Shown: positions 8,768 to 17,860 of the stretch, in pieces | Numbering within the stretch: position 1 is the first letter of the stretch | Layout of the letters: each line of letters begins with the position of its first letter | From: Candidatus Binatia bacterium | GTDB lineage: Bacteria; Desulfobacterota_B; Binatia; UBA9968; JAJDTQ01 | Direction of reading: 5' to 3' | Assembly (NCBI GenBank): GCA_022827045.1 | Contig: JAJDTQ010000062.1 | Coordinates: 1-38,427 of the forward strand | DNA: 38,427 bases | Made by a program: the position numbers and the translations under genes | The notes under the pieces: model-generated | Database searches by the model: none | Seen by the model: only the letters and a program-made list of their open reading frames with translations | What the model was told of the DNA's origin: nothing

Positions 8768-9973
8768 CTATTCCTGAAATCCCGTTGGGTCCAACTCATC
8801 GTAGTTGTATCCGAACGCAACGTGGTCCAGGACATCAATGGGCTTATAAGTTTCTGCCTCTGCATCAGGGATCAGTTTTGAGTCCTTACGGTTTGCGTCG
8901 GATTCTGACGCATCCCATGGCCACATGACATTCTCAAGATTGTGCCGATCTTTCGCTGCCCCACGCGCATACACTGCGTCGGGGGCCGTGTGCGCTTTGT
9001 CGGACTCGTCCCAGAAATAGTCTGTGGCAAGTTGGTCGGCTGGATACGCTTTTCCAGGGTTTTGACTAAGCCACTGATTCTTCATCAATTGCTGCCATTT
9101 GGACCACATTCTGTCGACATTGCAGTGCAAAAACATGAAGAAAGGATCGTTTACGGCTGTCGCGAAGCTCCTTTGATCGCCACCGAGGCGGACATGCGCC
9201 GCTGCGTGTGGTATGCCCTCGAAGGCAGGTTGAAACAAGCGATAGTCCCTTTTTCTAAGAGCCTCATTGAATGCTTCTGGATCAACGAACCGAGTGTCCA
9301 GGGAGAACTCTCCTCGATGTATACCCACTCTCTCGGTAACGGGACCAAACAACGCCGTATAACCCGGAAGGGTCCACGTCTTTTCAGTGCCATCCTCGCC
9401 ACGCCATGTTGGTTTCACAACCCCATTTGTTCCAAAAAAGTCGTCCCTCCAGATCCGAGAGTTGTCTCTTTCGTCCACGTTGGCGCTTGTGTAATCCCAA
9501 TAAGGAAGTGTAACCGTTTCGTACTTTTGGTCCGACTGCTGAAGTTCAAGTTCGAATTTGCGCAGGAAAACTCGATGCCATGCAAAGAACGCCGGACCGG
9601 AATGACCAAGATTGTTCGTAAACCCGTGAAATTTTATGTACTTATCATACTCGCCTCGTTCCTTGAGGAGAAACACGGCACCCCGAAGATTGTCCCTTTC
9701 GGCGTCAGAAAGTTCGGCAAGATTGCGCCGAATGTCAAGGTTCCCTGGATTCCGAAGTAGAATTTCGGAGGAATCAAGCGCCGACTGGGTGTCAACCACC
9801 GCACGCGCCAACTCGGCAGGTGAAGTGAACTCTCCGAAGGCCTGTGGGGACGAGAACGAAGAGGCGTCTTGAGTCGATTCCACTGTTATTCGCTGCCCAT
9901 TGATCTTGATCTCCAACTGGTCCGTTCCCACGATCTCAATTCGATTTCCCTTGTGTATTGTTGTAGTACTCAT
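8768..9973 (-). CDS. Tyrosinase-family copper oxidase with N-terminal MelC1-like segment
   Basis: 401-residue type-3 copper protein. I start it at the ATG at 9973, 5 bases after a strong AAGGAGG site. CuA ligands are H116, H124 and H133 (HSGPAFFAWHRVFL); CuB ligands are H256, H260 (GIPHAAAHVRLGG) and H283 (DPFFMFLHCNVDRMW). The helix IRRNLAELSDAERDNLRGAV at 81-100 is typical of the domain start. Residues 6-63 (KGNRI ... LEIKINGQRITV ... TSPAELARAVVD) resemble the Streptomyces copper chaperone MelC1, here apparently fused in cis. The residue after the first CuB histidine is Ala rather than the Asn often seen in true tyrosinases, so diphenolase activity may prevail. No signal peptide is seen. 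GC is about 53% in sampled lines, against about 70% next door, so it was probably acquired. Confidence 0.88.
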   Translation of the reverse strand: MSTTTIHKGNRIEIVGTDQLEIKINGQRITVESTQDASSFSSPQAFGEFTSPAELARAVVDTQSALDSSEILLRNPGNLDIRRNLAELSDAERDNLRGAVFLLKERGEYDKYIKFHGFTNNLGHSGPAFFAWHRVFLRKFELELQQSDQKYETVTLPYWDYTSANVDERDNSRIWRDDFFGTNGVVKPTWRGEDGTEKTWTLPGYTALFGPVTERVGIHRGEFSLDTRFVDPEAFNEALRKRDYRLFQPAFEGIPHAAAHVRLGGDQRSFATAVNDPFFMFLHCNVDRMWSKWQQLMKNQWLSQNPGKAYPADQLATDYFWDESDKAHTAPDAVYARGAAKDRHNLENVMWPWDASESDANRKDSKLIPDAEAETYKPIDVLDHVAFGYNYDELDPTGFQE

Positions 9974-10012
9974 AAATTCCTCCTTGCGTCGTGAACACGG
10001 CCGGCTCGCCAC

Positions 10013-10294
10013 CTCGACAGTTTTATACGGGCCCCCCTGGTGCCGTACCTGTTGGTACGCTTACCACCGTAGTACGGGTATTGCAACATGAATCTCGCGG
10101 ATCTTCGGATGTAGCGTCCGAACTCTTTGAGATGGGTGATCCGCCTACGTCGTTCAAATGAAAATGGAGGAGCGAGCCGCAAGCTAGTCGTCAGGCCGCA
10201 GGATCAACTTCGGTTCGGGTCGTAACCCGGTCGTAACCCCTTCGTGGAACGCACATGGCAATCTGTCCGATTTCTCTGGGACCAGCTCTACGAC
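10013..10294. other. Intergenic region between tyrosinase and purF
   Basis: About 300 bases of mixed composition lie between the tyrosinase start and the purF stop. It should hold the tyrosinase promoter on the - strand, but I see no convincing -35/-10 pair. CGTACC-TGTT-GGTACG at 10044-10059 is a small inverted repeat that could be an operator. GTCGTAACCC is repeated in tandem near 10219-10239. Nothing here looks coding. Confidence 0.5.
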
Positions 10295-11722
10295 TCAGCG
10301 CCGGCTCACCGCCTCGAACAAGTGCAACTGCGGTGTCTTGCCGTTGTCGTCCGCCAGCACCGGGTAGTTGGCGGTGAAGCAGGCATCGCAGTAGCCGGTG
10401 GTGTCGCCCTTGAAGAAGGTGTAGAGGCCTTCGCGGCTTAGGTAGGCGAGGGAGTCGGCGCCGATGAAGGCGCGGATGCCTTCGACGGAATGGACGGAGG
10501 CGATGAGCTCCTTGTGGGTGGGGGTGTCGATGCCATAGTAGCAGGGGCTGATGGTGGGGGGAGAGCTGATGCGGACGTGGACCTCGGTGGCGCCCGCCTC
10601 GCGCAACATGCGGATGATCTTCTGGCTGGTGGTGCCGCGGACGATGGAGTCGTCCACCACCACCACGCGCTTGCCCTGGAGCACCTCGCGCATGGCGTTG
10701 AGCTTGATCTTGACGCCGAAGTTCCGGATGTGCTGCTGGGGCTCGATGAAGGTGCGGCCGACGTAGTGGTTGCGGATGAGCGCCAGGTCGAGAGGAATGC
10801 CGGACTGCTCGGCATAGCCGATGGCGGCGGGCACGCCGGAGTCGGGCACCGGAGTCACCAGGTCGGCGTCCACGTGGCTCTCCCGCGCGAGCTGGCGGCC
10901 CAGCTCCTTGCGGTACTGGTAGACGCTGTGGCCGTAGACGTTGCTGTCGGGCCTGGAGAAGTAGATGGACTCGAAGATACAACGGGCGGGAGGGACCTCC
11001 GGGAAGGGCTTGACGGACTCCATGCCGCCGGGGCCGAGGACCACCACTTCCCCCGGCTCCACCTCGCGGACATACTCGGCTTCGATGAGGTCGAGCACAC
11101 AGGTTTCCGATGCCACCACGTAGGAGTCGGACTTGTCGGCTCGCGGGAAGCGCCCCAGGATCAACGGCCGAAAGCCTACCGGGTCGCGGGCAGCGATCAT
11201 GGTGTCGGCGGTCAGGAACACCAGCGAGTAGGAGCCTTTGACCTGACGGAGCGCGTCGATGACCCGGGCCGTCAGGGTGGTCTCCTTCGAGGTGGCGATA
11301 AGGTGGATGATCACCTCCGTGTCGGAAGTGGACTGGAAGATGGAGCCGGACTCCTCGAGCTGCTCCCGGAGCTGGTTGGCGTTGATCAGGTTGCCGTTGT
11401 GGGACACGGCGATGGGTCCGTTTGCGTACTCCACCACGAACGGCTGGGCGTTCTTGATGTCGGTTTGCCCGCTGGTGGAATAGCGGTTGTGGCCGATGGC
11501 CGAAGAGCCTTGCAGGTTCTTGATGATGTCCTCTTTGAAGATGTCGGCCACCAGCCCCATCTGGCGGTGGGAGATGAGGGCGCCGCCGTCGGACGACACG
11601 ATGCCCGAGGACTCCTGGCCGCGGTGCTGCAGCGCGTAGAGCCCCAGGTACACCATGTTGGCGGCTTCGGGGTGGTCGTGGACCCCGACCACCGCGCATT
11701 CTTCATGGAACTTGTCGAACAT
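10295..11722 (-). CDS. purF: Amidophosphoribosyltransferase (PurF), Fe-S type
   Basis: Catalyses the first committed step of purine synthesis, PRPP + glutamine to phosphoribosylamine. 475 residues from the ATG at 11722, which has an AGGGA site. A GTG at 11752 overlapping the purL stop is possible but has a weaker site. The N-terminal nucleophile is Cys9 (EECAVVGVHDH), exposed by removal of a short propeptide as in Bacillus PurF. The glutaminase domain is followed by a PRTase domain with the PRPP loop VVVVDDSIVRGTTSQ. Four cysteines at the expected places (ARCIFES, ISPCYYG, YCDACF) predict the structural [4Fe-4S] cluster of the Bacillus-type enzyme. It is the last gene of the purine group. Confidence 0.96.
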   Translation of the reverse strand: MFDKFHEECAVVGVHDHPEAANMVYLGLYALQHRGQESSGIVSSDGGALISHRQMGLVADIFKEDIIKNLQGSSAIGHNRYSTSGQTDIKNAQPFVVEYANGPIAVSHNGNLINANQLREQLEESGSIFQSTSDTEVIIHLIATSKETTLTARVIDALRQVKGSYSLVFLTADTMIAARDPVGFRPLILGRFPRADKSDSYVVASETCVLDLIEAEYVREVEPGEVVVLGPGGMESVKPFPEVPPARCIFESIYFSRPDSNVYGHSVYQYRKELGRQLARESHVDADLVTPVPDSGVPAAIGYAEQSGIPLDLALIRNHYVGRTFIEPQQHIRNFGVKIKLNAMREVLQGKRVVVVDDSIVRGTTSQKIIRMLREAGATEVHVRISSPPTISPCYYGIDTPTHKELIASVHSVEGIRAFIGADSLAYLSREGLYTFFKGDTTGYCDACFTANYPVLADDNGKTPQLHLFEAVSRR

Positions 11723-11748
11723 CACGTCCCTGTTACGGAACACTCCGA

Positions 11749-14022
11749 TCACTTAACACACCGCTCCAACGCCGTCGACCAAAGACTCCTGAGGTGCTCC
11801 ACCTGAGCGCGTACCATGTCGCCCATGACCAGCCGGGAGCCGCCCACACGGCCGATGACCGCGCACGGGACGTTCTCCTTCGACGCCAAGTCCGCGAGAC
11901 GAGCGTAGTCCCTTTCCTTCAACGATACCACGATTCGCGAGTGCGACTCACCGAAAAGGAAGGCGTCCGGGCGACCTTCCGGCTCCACGTCGATGACCGC
12001 TCCGATCCCCGGGTCGCCGAAGCATGCCTCGGCCAGGGCCACGGCCAGGCCGCCCTCGGAGACGTCGTGGGCCGAGGACAGGAGCCCCGCCTCCACGGCC
12101 GCGCGGCAAGTGCGCTGGACGCCCCGCTCCAGCGTCAGGTCCACCGCCGGCGGCCTCCCGGCCACCCGATCGTGGACCACCTTGAGGTACTCGCTGCCGC
12201 CCAGCTCGCCGCGGTTCGAACCGAGCAGTACCACCAGGTCTCTCTCTTCCTTGAACCACGGCGTGGCGACGCGCTCGACATCCTCCAGGAGGCCCACCAT
12301 GGCCACCGTGGGGGTGGGATGGATGGACACTCCTTCGGTCTCGTTGTAGAAGCTGACGTTGCCGCTCACCACTGGAATTTCCAGCGCCAGACAGGCCTCG
12401 CGCATGCCGAGGATCGCCTGGGAGAACTGCCACATCACCTCTTCCTTCTCGGGGTTGCCGAAGTTCAGGCAATCGGTGAGACCCAGCGGCGTAGCGCCGA
12501 CACAGGCCAGATTGCGGGCCGCCTCGACCACCGCGGCCATGCCGCCCGTATGGGGGTCCAGGTAGCAATACCGGCCGTTGCAGTCGACGGTCAGGGCCAA
12601 GCCCCTGGAGGTGCCCTTGATGCGCACCACGGCCGCGTCCGCCCCGGGCGCCACCACCGTGTTGCTGCGCACGTAGTGGTCGTACTGCCGGTAAACCCAT
12701 TCCCGCGATGCGATGTTGGGGGACTCCAGGAGCTGCTCCAGTACAGGGGTCATGTTCTCGGGTTGCGGCAGCGCGGCCTCGTCCAGGCGCTGGCCCTTCT
12801 CCTGCCGGGCCGGCCGCGCGGCGGGCCGGTCGTAGGACGGCGCAGCATCGGTCAACGCGGCCACCGGGATGGAGGCTACCTCGCGCCCCTCCGACAGCAC
12901 CCGGAACACGGGTTCGGCGATGACTCTGCCCACCACCACCGCGTCCAGGTCCCAGCGCTGGAAGATGGCCTGCAACGGCTCCACCGATTCCGGGCGCGCC
13001 ACCAGAAGCATGCGCTCCTGCGACTCGGACAGCAGGATCTCGTAGGGGGTCATGCCCTGCTCCCGGAGCGGGACCTGGGAGACATCAAGCTCCACCCCCG
13101 AGCCGCCCCTTCCGGCCATCTCCACGGCCGAGCTCGTGAGACCCGCCGCCCCCATGTCTTGGATGCCGACGATGGCGTCGGTCTTCATGAGTTCGAGGCA
13201 GGCTTCGAGGAGCAGCTTCTCGGTGAAGGGATCGCCCACCTGCACCGTGGGCCGGCGCTGCTCGGAGCCCTCGGAGAAGGACTCCGACGCCATGGTGGCG
13301 CCGTGGACGCCGTCGCGCCCGGTCTTGGAGCCCACGTACACCACCGGGTTGCCGGCGCCGCTGGCCTTGCCGGTGAAGATGCGGTCCCGCTCCACCAGAC
13401 CCAGGGTGAACGCGTTCACCAGGATGTTGGCGTCGTAGCACTCGTCGAAGTAGATGTCCCCGCCCACGGTGGGCACGCCGATGCAGTTGCCGTAGCCGCC
13501 GATGCCGCCCACCACGCCGTTCACCAGGTAGGGGGTCTTGGGGTGGCGGACGTCGCCGAAGCGGAGCGAGTTGAGGCTGGCGATGGGACGCGCGCCCATG
13601 GTGAAGACGTCCCGCAGGATGCCGCCCACGCCGGTGGCGGCGCCCTGGTACGGCTCGATGAAGGAAGGGTGGTTGTGGCTCTCGATCTTGAACACCACGG
13701 CCAGACCGTCGCCGATGTCCATGACGCCGGCGTTCTCCCCCGGGCCGTGGATCACCCGGGCGCCCTGTGTGGGGAACTGCTTCAGGTGTTTCCGGGAGCT
13801 CTTGTAGCTGCAGTGCTCGGACCACATGACCGAGAAGACGCCTAGCTCCGTCAGGTTGGGCTCGCGCCCCAGCAACCGGCGGATCTCGTCGTACTCCTGG
13901 TCGTTCAGGCCGTGGGCCTGGACCACCTCGGGGGTCACGGCGCCAGCGTCGGGGTTGGTGCTTGCGGCGCCATCGCCAGGGGTTCCGCCGGCCGTGCCGT
14001 CCTCGGTCCTGCCGCCGCTCAC
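11749..14022 (-). CDS. purL: Phosphoribosylformylglycinamidine synthase subunit PurL (small type)
   Basis: 757-residue PurL, the synthetase subunit that turns FGAR into FGAM with ATP and ammonia delivered by PurQ. It is the small type that needs separate PurQ and PurS, both encoded just upstream. Motifs include [28 protein letters not shown] and [12 protein letters not shown] of the ATP-binding half, and [10 protein letters not shown] in the second half. The GTG start at 14022 overlaps the purQ stop by 4 bases, implying translational coupling. The first about 28 residues are low-complexity (Gly/Ala/Thr), and a later GTG at 13938, just before [10 protein letters not shown], could be the real start. 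Confidence 0.95.
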   Translation of the reverse strand: MSGGRTEDGTAGGTPGDGAASTNPDAGAVTPEVVQAHGLNDQEYDEIRRLLGREPNLTELGVFSVMWSEHCSYKSSRKHLKQFPTQGARVIHGPGENAGVMDIGDGLAVVFKIESHNHPSFIEPYQGAATGVGGILRDVFTMGARPIASLNSLRFGDVRHPKTPYLVNGVVGGIGGYGNCIGVPTVGGDIYFDECYDANILVNAFTLGLVERDRIFTGKASGAGNPVVYVGSKTGRDGVHGATMASESFSEGSEQRRPTVQVGDPFTEKLLLEACLELMKTDAIVGIQDMGAAGLTSSAVEMAGRGGSGVELDVSQVPLREQGMTPYEILLSESQERMLLVARPESVEPLQAIFQRWDLDAVVVGRVIAEPVFRVLSEGREVASIPVAALTDAAPSYDRPAARPARQEKGQRLDEAALPQPENMTPVLEQLLESPNIASREWVYRQYDHYVRSNTVVAPGADAAVVRIKGTSRGLALTVDCNGRYCYLDPHTGGMAAVVEAARNLACVGATPLGLTDCLNFGNPEKEEVMWQFSQAILGMREACLALEIPVVSGNVSFYNETEGVSIHPTPTVAMVGLLEDVERVATPWFKEERDLVVLLGSNRGELGGSEYLKVVHDRVAGRPPAVDLTLERGVQRTCRAAVEAGLLSSAHDVSEGGLAVALAEACFGDPGIGAVIDVEPEGRPDAFLFGESHSRIVVSLKERDYARLADLASKENVPCAVIGRVGGSRLVMGDMVRAQVEHLRSLWSTALERCVK

Positions 14023-14723
14023 GAGCCGCTCCCGCTCCGGATCTCGGCGACCATGGAAGAGAATATCTTGAGGCCGCTCTCTCCCCCGAGCACGGCTTCG
14101 GTGGCGTCCTCGGGATGCGGCATCAGGCCGAACACGTTGCGCGCGCGGTTGCAGATGCCGGCGATGCCGTCCACCGAGCCGTTGGGGTTGGCCCCTTCCG
14201 TGACCTCACCGGCCGCGTCCGCGTAGCGCAGCAGCACCTGTCCGTTGTCGTCGAGTTGTTTCAGGGTGGCGGGATCGGCGTAGTAGCGGCCTTCGCCGTG
14301 CTTCACCGGCATCTCCAGCAGCTCTCCGGGCTTGGTTAGCCGCGTGAACGGGGAGCGGTCGTCTTCGACCCGGAGATGCACCCGCCGGCACACGAAACGC
14401 AGGGATTCGTTGCGGGTCAGGGCGCCGGGCAGCAGCCCGGACTCGCAGAGGATCTGGAAGCCGTTGCAGATGCCGAGCACGAGCCCGCCCGACCCGGCGA
14501 AGTCGACGATGCCCTGCATGACCGGCGAGAAGCGGGCCATAGCGCCGGCCCGCAGGTAGTCGCCGTAGGAGAAGCCCCCGGGCAGCACCACGCCGTCGCA
14601 GCTGCCGAGGAACGGATCCTTGTGCCAGAGGGTGCGGACGTCCTGCCCGAGCACGTGGCGCAGGCAGTGGACGACGTCGTCGTCGTCGCAGGAACCGGGA
14701 AAGACGGCCACCCCCCAACGCAT
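14019..14723 (-). CDS. purQ: Phosphoribosylformylglycinamidine synthase glutaminase subunit PurQ
   Basis: 234-residue class I glutamine amidotransferase that supplies ammonia to PurL. The catalytic cysteine is in [11 protein letters not shown]; the His-Glu pair is in [10 protein letters not shown]. The start [16 protein letters not shown] and [14 protein letters not shown] are typical of PurQ. It follows purS by 3 bases and overlaps purL by 4, so the three FGAM synthase subunits are translated together. Confidence 0.96.
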   Translation of the reverse strand: MRWGVAVFPGSCDDDDVVHCLRHVLGQDVRTLWHKDPFLGSCDGVVLPGGFSYGDYLRAGAMARFSPVMQGIVDFAGSGGLVLGICNGFQILCESGLLPGALTRNESLRFVCRRVHLRVEDDRSPFTRLTKPGELLEMPVKHGEGRYYADPATLKQLDDNGQVLLRYADAAGEVTEGANPNGSVDGIAGICNRARNVFGLMPHPEDATEAVLGGESGLKIFSSMVAEIRSGSGS

Positions 14724-14726
14724 GGG

Positions 14727-14978
14727 CTATTCCGCGGGTTCCGCGATCTCGAAGCGGTAGTCTTCGATGACGGGGTTGGCGAGGAGCTTGTCGCACATGC
14801 GCCGGGCCTGCTGCTCGGCGTCCTCGGCCGCGGCCACGTCCATGTGAAGCTCCAGGTACTTGCCGACGCGGACGTCCTGCACCGCGCCGAAGCCGAGGCT
14901 GTGGAGGGAGTTCTGGACCGCCTTGCCCTGGGGGTCCAGGACTCCCTCCTTGAGGGTCACGAAGACTTTGACGAGCAT
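14727..14978 (-). CDS. purS: Phosphoribosylformylglycinamidine synthase subunit PurS
   Basis: 83-residue small subunit that bridges PurL and PurQ in the FGAM synthase complex. The pattern VKVFVTLKEGVLDPQGKAV, then SLHSLGF and VRVGKYLEL, is diagnostic of the family. The ATG at 14978 is separated from purC by a dispersed repeat (14986-15020). Confidence 0.94.
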   Translation of the reverse strand: MLVKVFVTLKEGVLDPQGKAVQNSLHSLGFGAVQDVRVGKYLELHMDVAAAEDAEQQARRMCDKLLANPVIEDYRFEIAEPAE

Positions 14979-14985
14979 GGAAGAA

Positions 14986-15020
14986 CCCTCACCCCAACCC
15001 TCTCCCGGAGGGAGAGGGGG
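14986..15020. repeat. Dispersed palindromic repeat, single short copy
   Basis: CCCTCACCCCAACCCTCTCC followed by CGGAGGGAGAGGGGG, the short form in single copy, between the purC stop and the purS start. Confidence 0.88.
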
Positions 15021-15053
15021 TCGGAGAGGTCATCCCGACATGAAGGAGCGGGC

Positions 15054-15761
15054 CTAGCCGCCAGTCACCCGGCGGCAGACCTCCTGGTAGGCGTCCTCGA
15101 CGCCGCCCAGGTCGCGGCGGAAGCGGTCCTTGTCCATCTTCTCAAGGGAACCTTTCTGCCAGAACCGGCAGGTGTCGGGGCAGATCTCGTCCGCCAGGAC
15201 CACCTGGCCTTCGCGCTTGCCGAACTCGAGCTTGAAGTCCACCAGGATCAGGTCCCGCTCGTCGAAGAACGCCGTCATCAGCTCGTTGATGCGGAAGGTG
15301 AGACGCTTGATCTCCGCCAGCTCCTCGGCGGTGGCATAGCCCAGCGCGAGGATATGGTAGTCGTTGATGATCGGGTCATCGAGCTCGTCGCACTTGTAGC
15401 AGAACTCGAGGATCGTGGTGGACAACGACTGGCCTTCCTCCAGCCCGAGCCGCTTGGCCATGCTGCCGGCCACGATGTTCCGGATGATGACCTCGATGGG
15501 AAGCATGTCCAGCTTCCACACCAGCATCTCCCGGTCGTCGAGGCGCTCCAGGAAATGCGTCGGCACGCCGTTGTCTTCCAGGTGCTTGAACAGCACCTCG
15601 GAGATGGCGTTGTTGACGACCCCCTTGGAGGTGACGGTGCCGAGCTTCTTCTTGTTGAAGGCGCTGGCGTCGTCCTTGAAGTACTGGATCATCTTGGCGG
15701 GATCGTCGGTGGCGTAAAGCTTCTTCGCCTTGCCCTCGTACATGAACTCGCGCTTTTCCAT
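15054..15761 (-). CDS. purC: Phosphoribosylaminoimidazole-succinocarboxamide synthase (PurC)
   Basis: 235-residue SAICAR synthetase, which joins aspartate to CAIR with ATP. The chosen ATG at 15761 gives MEKREFMYEGKAKKLYAT and has a GAGGAG site; the open frame upstream to 15845 is only leader. YEGKAKK is the nucleotide loop; IPIEV-type LPIEVIIRNIVAGS and LVDFKLEFG are family signatures. It lies 58 bases after purB and 75 before purS. Confidence 0.96.
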   Translation of the reverse strand: MEKREFMYEGKAKKLYATDDPAKMIQYFKDDASAFNKKKLGTVTSKGVVNNAISEVLFKHLEDNGVPTHFLERLDDREMLVWKLDMLPIEVIIRNIVAGSMAKRLGLEEGQSLSTTILEFCYKCDELDDPIINDYHILALGYATAEELAEIKRLTFRINELMTAFFDERDLILVDFKLEFGKREGQVVLADEICPDTCRFWQKGSLEKMDKDRFRRDLGGVEDAYQEVCRRVTGG

Positions 15762-15819
15762 GGCTCTCCTCGTGCGCCCCGCGGGCGCGTGTTGAATCCA
15801 GTCCGGCGCAGCCGCCGCT

Positions 15820-17118
15820 TCACGCTTCGCCGAACACACGGTCAAAGATTGCGTCCACGTGCCTGAAGCAATCCTTGAGGTCCCAGATCTCGTCGATCTC
15901 GCCGGCGGTCAGGTTCTCCATCACCGTCGGGTCTTCGAGCAGTTGCTGCTTGAGGTCCTTGCCCTCCTTGGCGGCCACGAGACCGTGCCGCTGGACGATC
16001 TTGTAGGCCTCGTCGCGGGACATCCCCTTCTCCACCAGGCGCAGGAGGACCCCCTGCGAGAACACCGCGCCGCCGCTCAGCGCGAGGTTGCGCTCCATGT
16101 TCTCGGGATAGACGCACAGGTTTCGGATCACGTGGATCACCCGGTACAGCATGAAGTCCAGCAGGATGGTGGCGTCCGGGCCGATGACCCGCTCCACCGA
16201 GGAGTGGCTGATGTCCCGCTCGTGCCACAGCGCGACGTTCTCCAGCGCCGAGACCGAATACGACCGCACCAGCCTGGCCAGCCCGCAGACGTTCTCGGTG
16301 AGGATCGGGTTGCGCTTGTGGGGCATGGCCGACGAGCCCATCTGCGTGGCCGCGAACGGCTCCTCGGCTTCCAGCACCTCGGTGCGCTGAAGGTGGCGGA
16401 TCTCCACCGCGAACTTCTCGATGGAACTCGCCAGCACCGCCAGGACGCTGAAGAAGTAAGCGTGGCGGTCGCGCTGGATGATCTGATTCGACACCGGATC
16501 GGGGGTGATGCCCGCGGCCTTGCACACGTAGGCCTCCACTTCCGGGGGGACCTGCGCGTAGGTGCCCACCGCGCCGGAGATGATGCCGCAACTGATCTCG
16601 CCTGCGGCGCCCTCCAGCCGCGCCAGGTTCCGGCGCATCTCCTCGTGCCACAGGGCCATCTTGAGGCCGAAGGTGATGGGCTCGGCGTGGATCCCGTGGG
16701 TGCGGCCCATCATCGGCGTGTCCTTGTAGCGGAACGCCTGCTCACGCAGCACCGACAGGAACTCGCGCACGTCCTCGAGCAGGAGCGCGCTGGCGTCCTT
16801 GAGCTGCAGCGAGAACCCCGTGTCCATGACGTCCGACGAGGTCATGCCGACGTGCACGAAGCGGGCGTCGTCGCCGATGGACTCCGCCAGGCAGCGCAGG
16901 AACGCGATGACCTCGTGATGGACCTCGCGCTCGATCTCGCGGATGCGGGCTACGTCGATGCGAGCGTTCTCCCGGATACGCGCCGGTGCGTCCGCGGGCA
17001 CGTTGCCCATGCCGGCCAGGGCCTCGGTGGCGAGGATCTCGATCTCCAGCCACTTGGCGAAGCGGTTCTCCTCCGACCATATCCGCGCCATCGCGGGGCG
17101 TGTGTAGCGTTCGATCAT
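15820..17118 (-). CDS. purB: Adenylosuccinate lyase (PurB)
   Basis: 432-residue fumarase/aspartase-superfamily lyase that removes fumarate from SAICAR and from adenylosuccinate. The superfamily signature GSSAMPHKRNP is present; TSSDVMDTG and GRTHGIHAEPITFG carry other active-site residues. The length is normal for the short bacterial type. It is the first gene of the purine block in this run, 24 bases after dut. Confidence 0.96.
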   Translation of the reverse strand: MIERYTRPAMARIWSEENRFAKWLEIEILATEALAGMGNVPADAPARIRENARIDVARIREIEREVHHEVIAFLRCLAESIGDDARFVHVGMTSSDVMDTGFSLQLKDASALLLEDVREFLSVLREQAFRYKDTPMMGRTHGIHAEPITFGLKMALWHEEMRRNLARLEGAAGEISCGIISGAVGTYAQVPPEVEAYVCKAAGITPDPVSNQIIQRDRHAYFFSVLAVLASSIEKFAVEIRHLQRTEVLEAEEPFAATQMGSSAMPHKRNPILTENVCGLARLVRSYSVSALENVALWHERDISHSSVERVIGPDATILLDFMLYRVIHVIRNLCVYPENMERNLALSGGAVFSQGVLLRLVEKGMSRDEAYKIVQRHGLVAAKEGKDLKQQLLEDPTVMENLTAGEIDEIWDLKDCFRHVDAIFDRVFGEA

Positions 17119-17138
17119 TTCACGGGCATTCCCGGCAG

Positions 17139-17172
17139 CCCCTCACCCCTGCCCTCTCCCGGAGGGGGAGGG
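17139..17172. repeat. Dispersed palindromic repeat overlapping the dut 3' end
   Basis: Short-form copy (CCCCTCACCCCTGCCCTCTC then CCGGAGGGGGAGGG). Read on the - strand it encodes the last residues and the TGA stop of dUTPase. Confidence 0.85.
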
Positions 17173-17652
17173 AGTCGGAGTGCCGGGCTCCGCCGCTTCT
17201 TCGGCGCCGGTGTGTCCAAAGCCTCCGGCGTCGCGCGCTGACGCCGGCAACTCGTCTACCTCTTCCCAGCGCACCCGGGCGACGCGCTGGACCACCATCT
17301 GGGCAATCCGGTCGCCGCGACGGATGGTCACCGGCTCGGAGCCCAGGTTGATCATAGCCAGTTGAACCTCGCCCCGGTAGTCCGAATCAATGGTACCGGG
17401 GCTGTTCACCAAGGTTACGCCGTGTTTGAGCGCCAAGCCGCTCCGCGGACGGATCTGGGCTTCGAAACCCGCGGGCAGCGCCAAGGCGAAGCCCGCCGGT
17501 ATGAGCGCCCGCTCCAGCGGCGCCAGCACGACGTCATCCTCGATCGCCGCCGCGACATCCAGGCCCGCCGAGCCCTCGGTCATGTACCGGGGCAGCGGAA
17601 CCGCCGGCTCGCCGCGCCGCACCCGCTTGATCGCGACCTTGACTTCAGCCAT
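17143..17652 (-). CDS. dut: dUTP diphosphatase (Dut)
   Basis: Trimeric dUTPase that hydrolyses dUTP to dUMP and pyrophosphate, keeping uracil out of DNA and feeding dTMP synthesis. Conserved motifs are visible in order: [40 protein letters not shown] and the C-terminal P-loop-like [10 protein letters not shown] (more often GSGGFGSTG). 169 residues, about 15-20 more than usual. The surplus is the tail after motif 5, ending [10 protein letters not shown], which is encoded by a dispersed repeat. Confidence 0.95.
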   Translation of the reverse strand: MAEVKVAIKRVRRGEPAVPLPRYMTEGSAGLDVAAAIEDDVVLAPLERALIPAGFALALPAGFEAQIRPRSGLALKHGVTLVNSPGTIDSDYRGEVQLAMINLGSEPVTIRRGDRIAQMVVQRVARVRWEEVDELPASARDAGGFGHTGAEEAAEPGTPTPSPSGRGQG

Positions 17653-17724
17653 GGACCCTCATCTCGTCCGCGGGGGCGGTTGAACGGCCGGTGATGACTT
17701 GACGTCGGCCATGAGCCCCTCCGG

Positions 17725-17855
17725 CCCCCTCTCCCTCCGGGAGAGGGTCGGGGTGAGGGATGTTCCGTGCCAAGCAGCCCGCTGGTCTCGCAGCGGACAG
17801 GTGATTCGAGCTCCCTCACCCGGCCTTCAGCCGCCCTCTCCCATAGGGAGAGGGG
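17725..17855. repeat. Inverted pair of dispersed palindromic repeats (short 17725-17760, long 17813-17855)
   Basis: Same short+long inverted arrangement as at 3670-3784, with the long copy carrying the GGCCTTCAGCC insert. It fills most of the 208-base gap between the M16 peptidase and dut. Confidence 0.88.
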
Positions 17856-17860
17856 CATTG

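Noticed and set aside
8942..9760. 272-codon + strand frame opposite the tyrosinase
   Set aside because: The - strand frame has all six copper ligands and a strong ribosome site; the + frame has no family features.
9970..10182. 70-codon - strand frame upstream of the tyrosinase
   Set aside because: It overlaps the likely promoter and ribosome site region, is arginine-rich by composition and matches no family I know.
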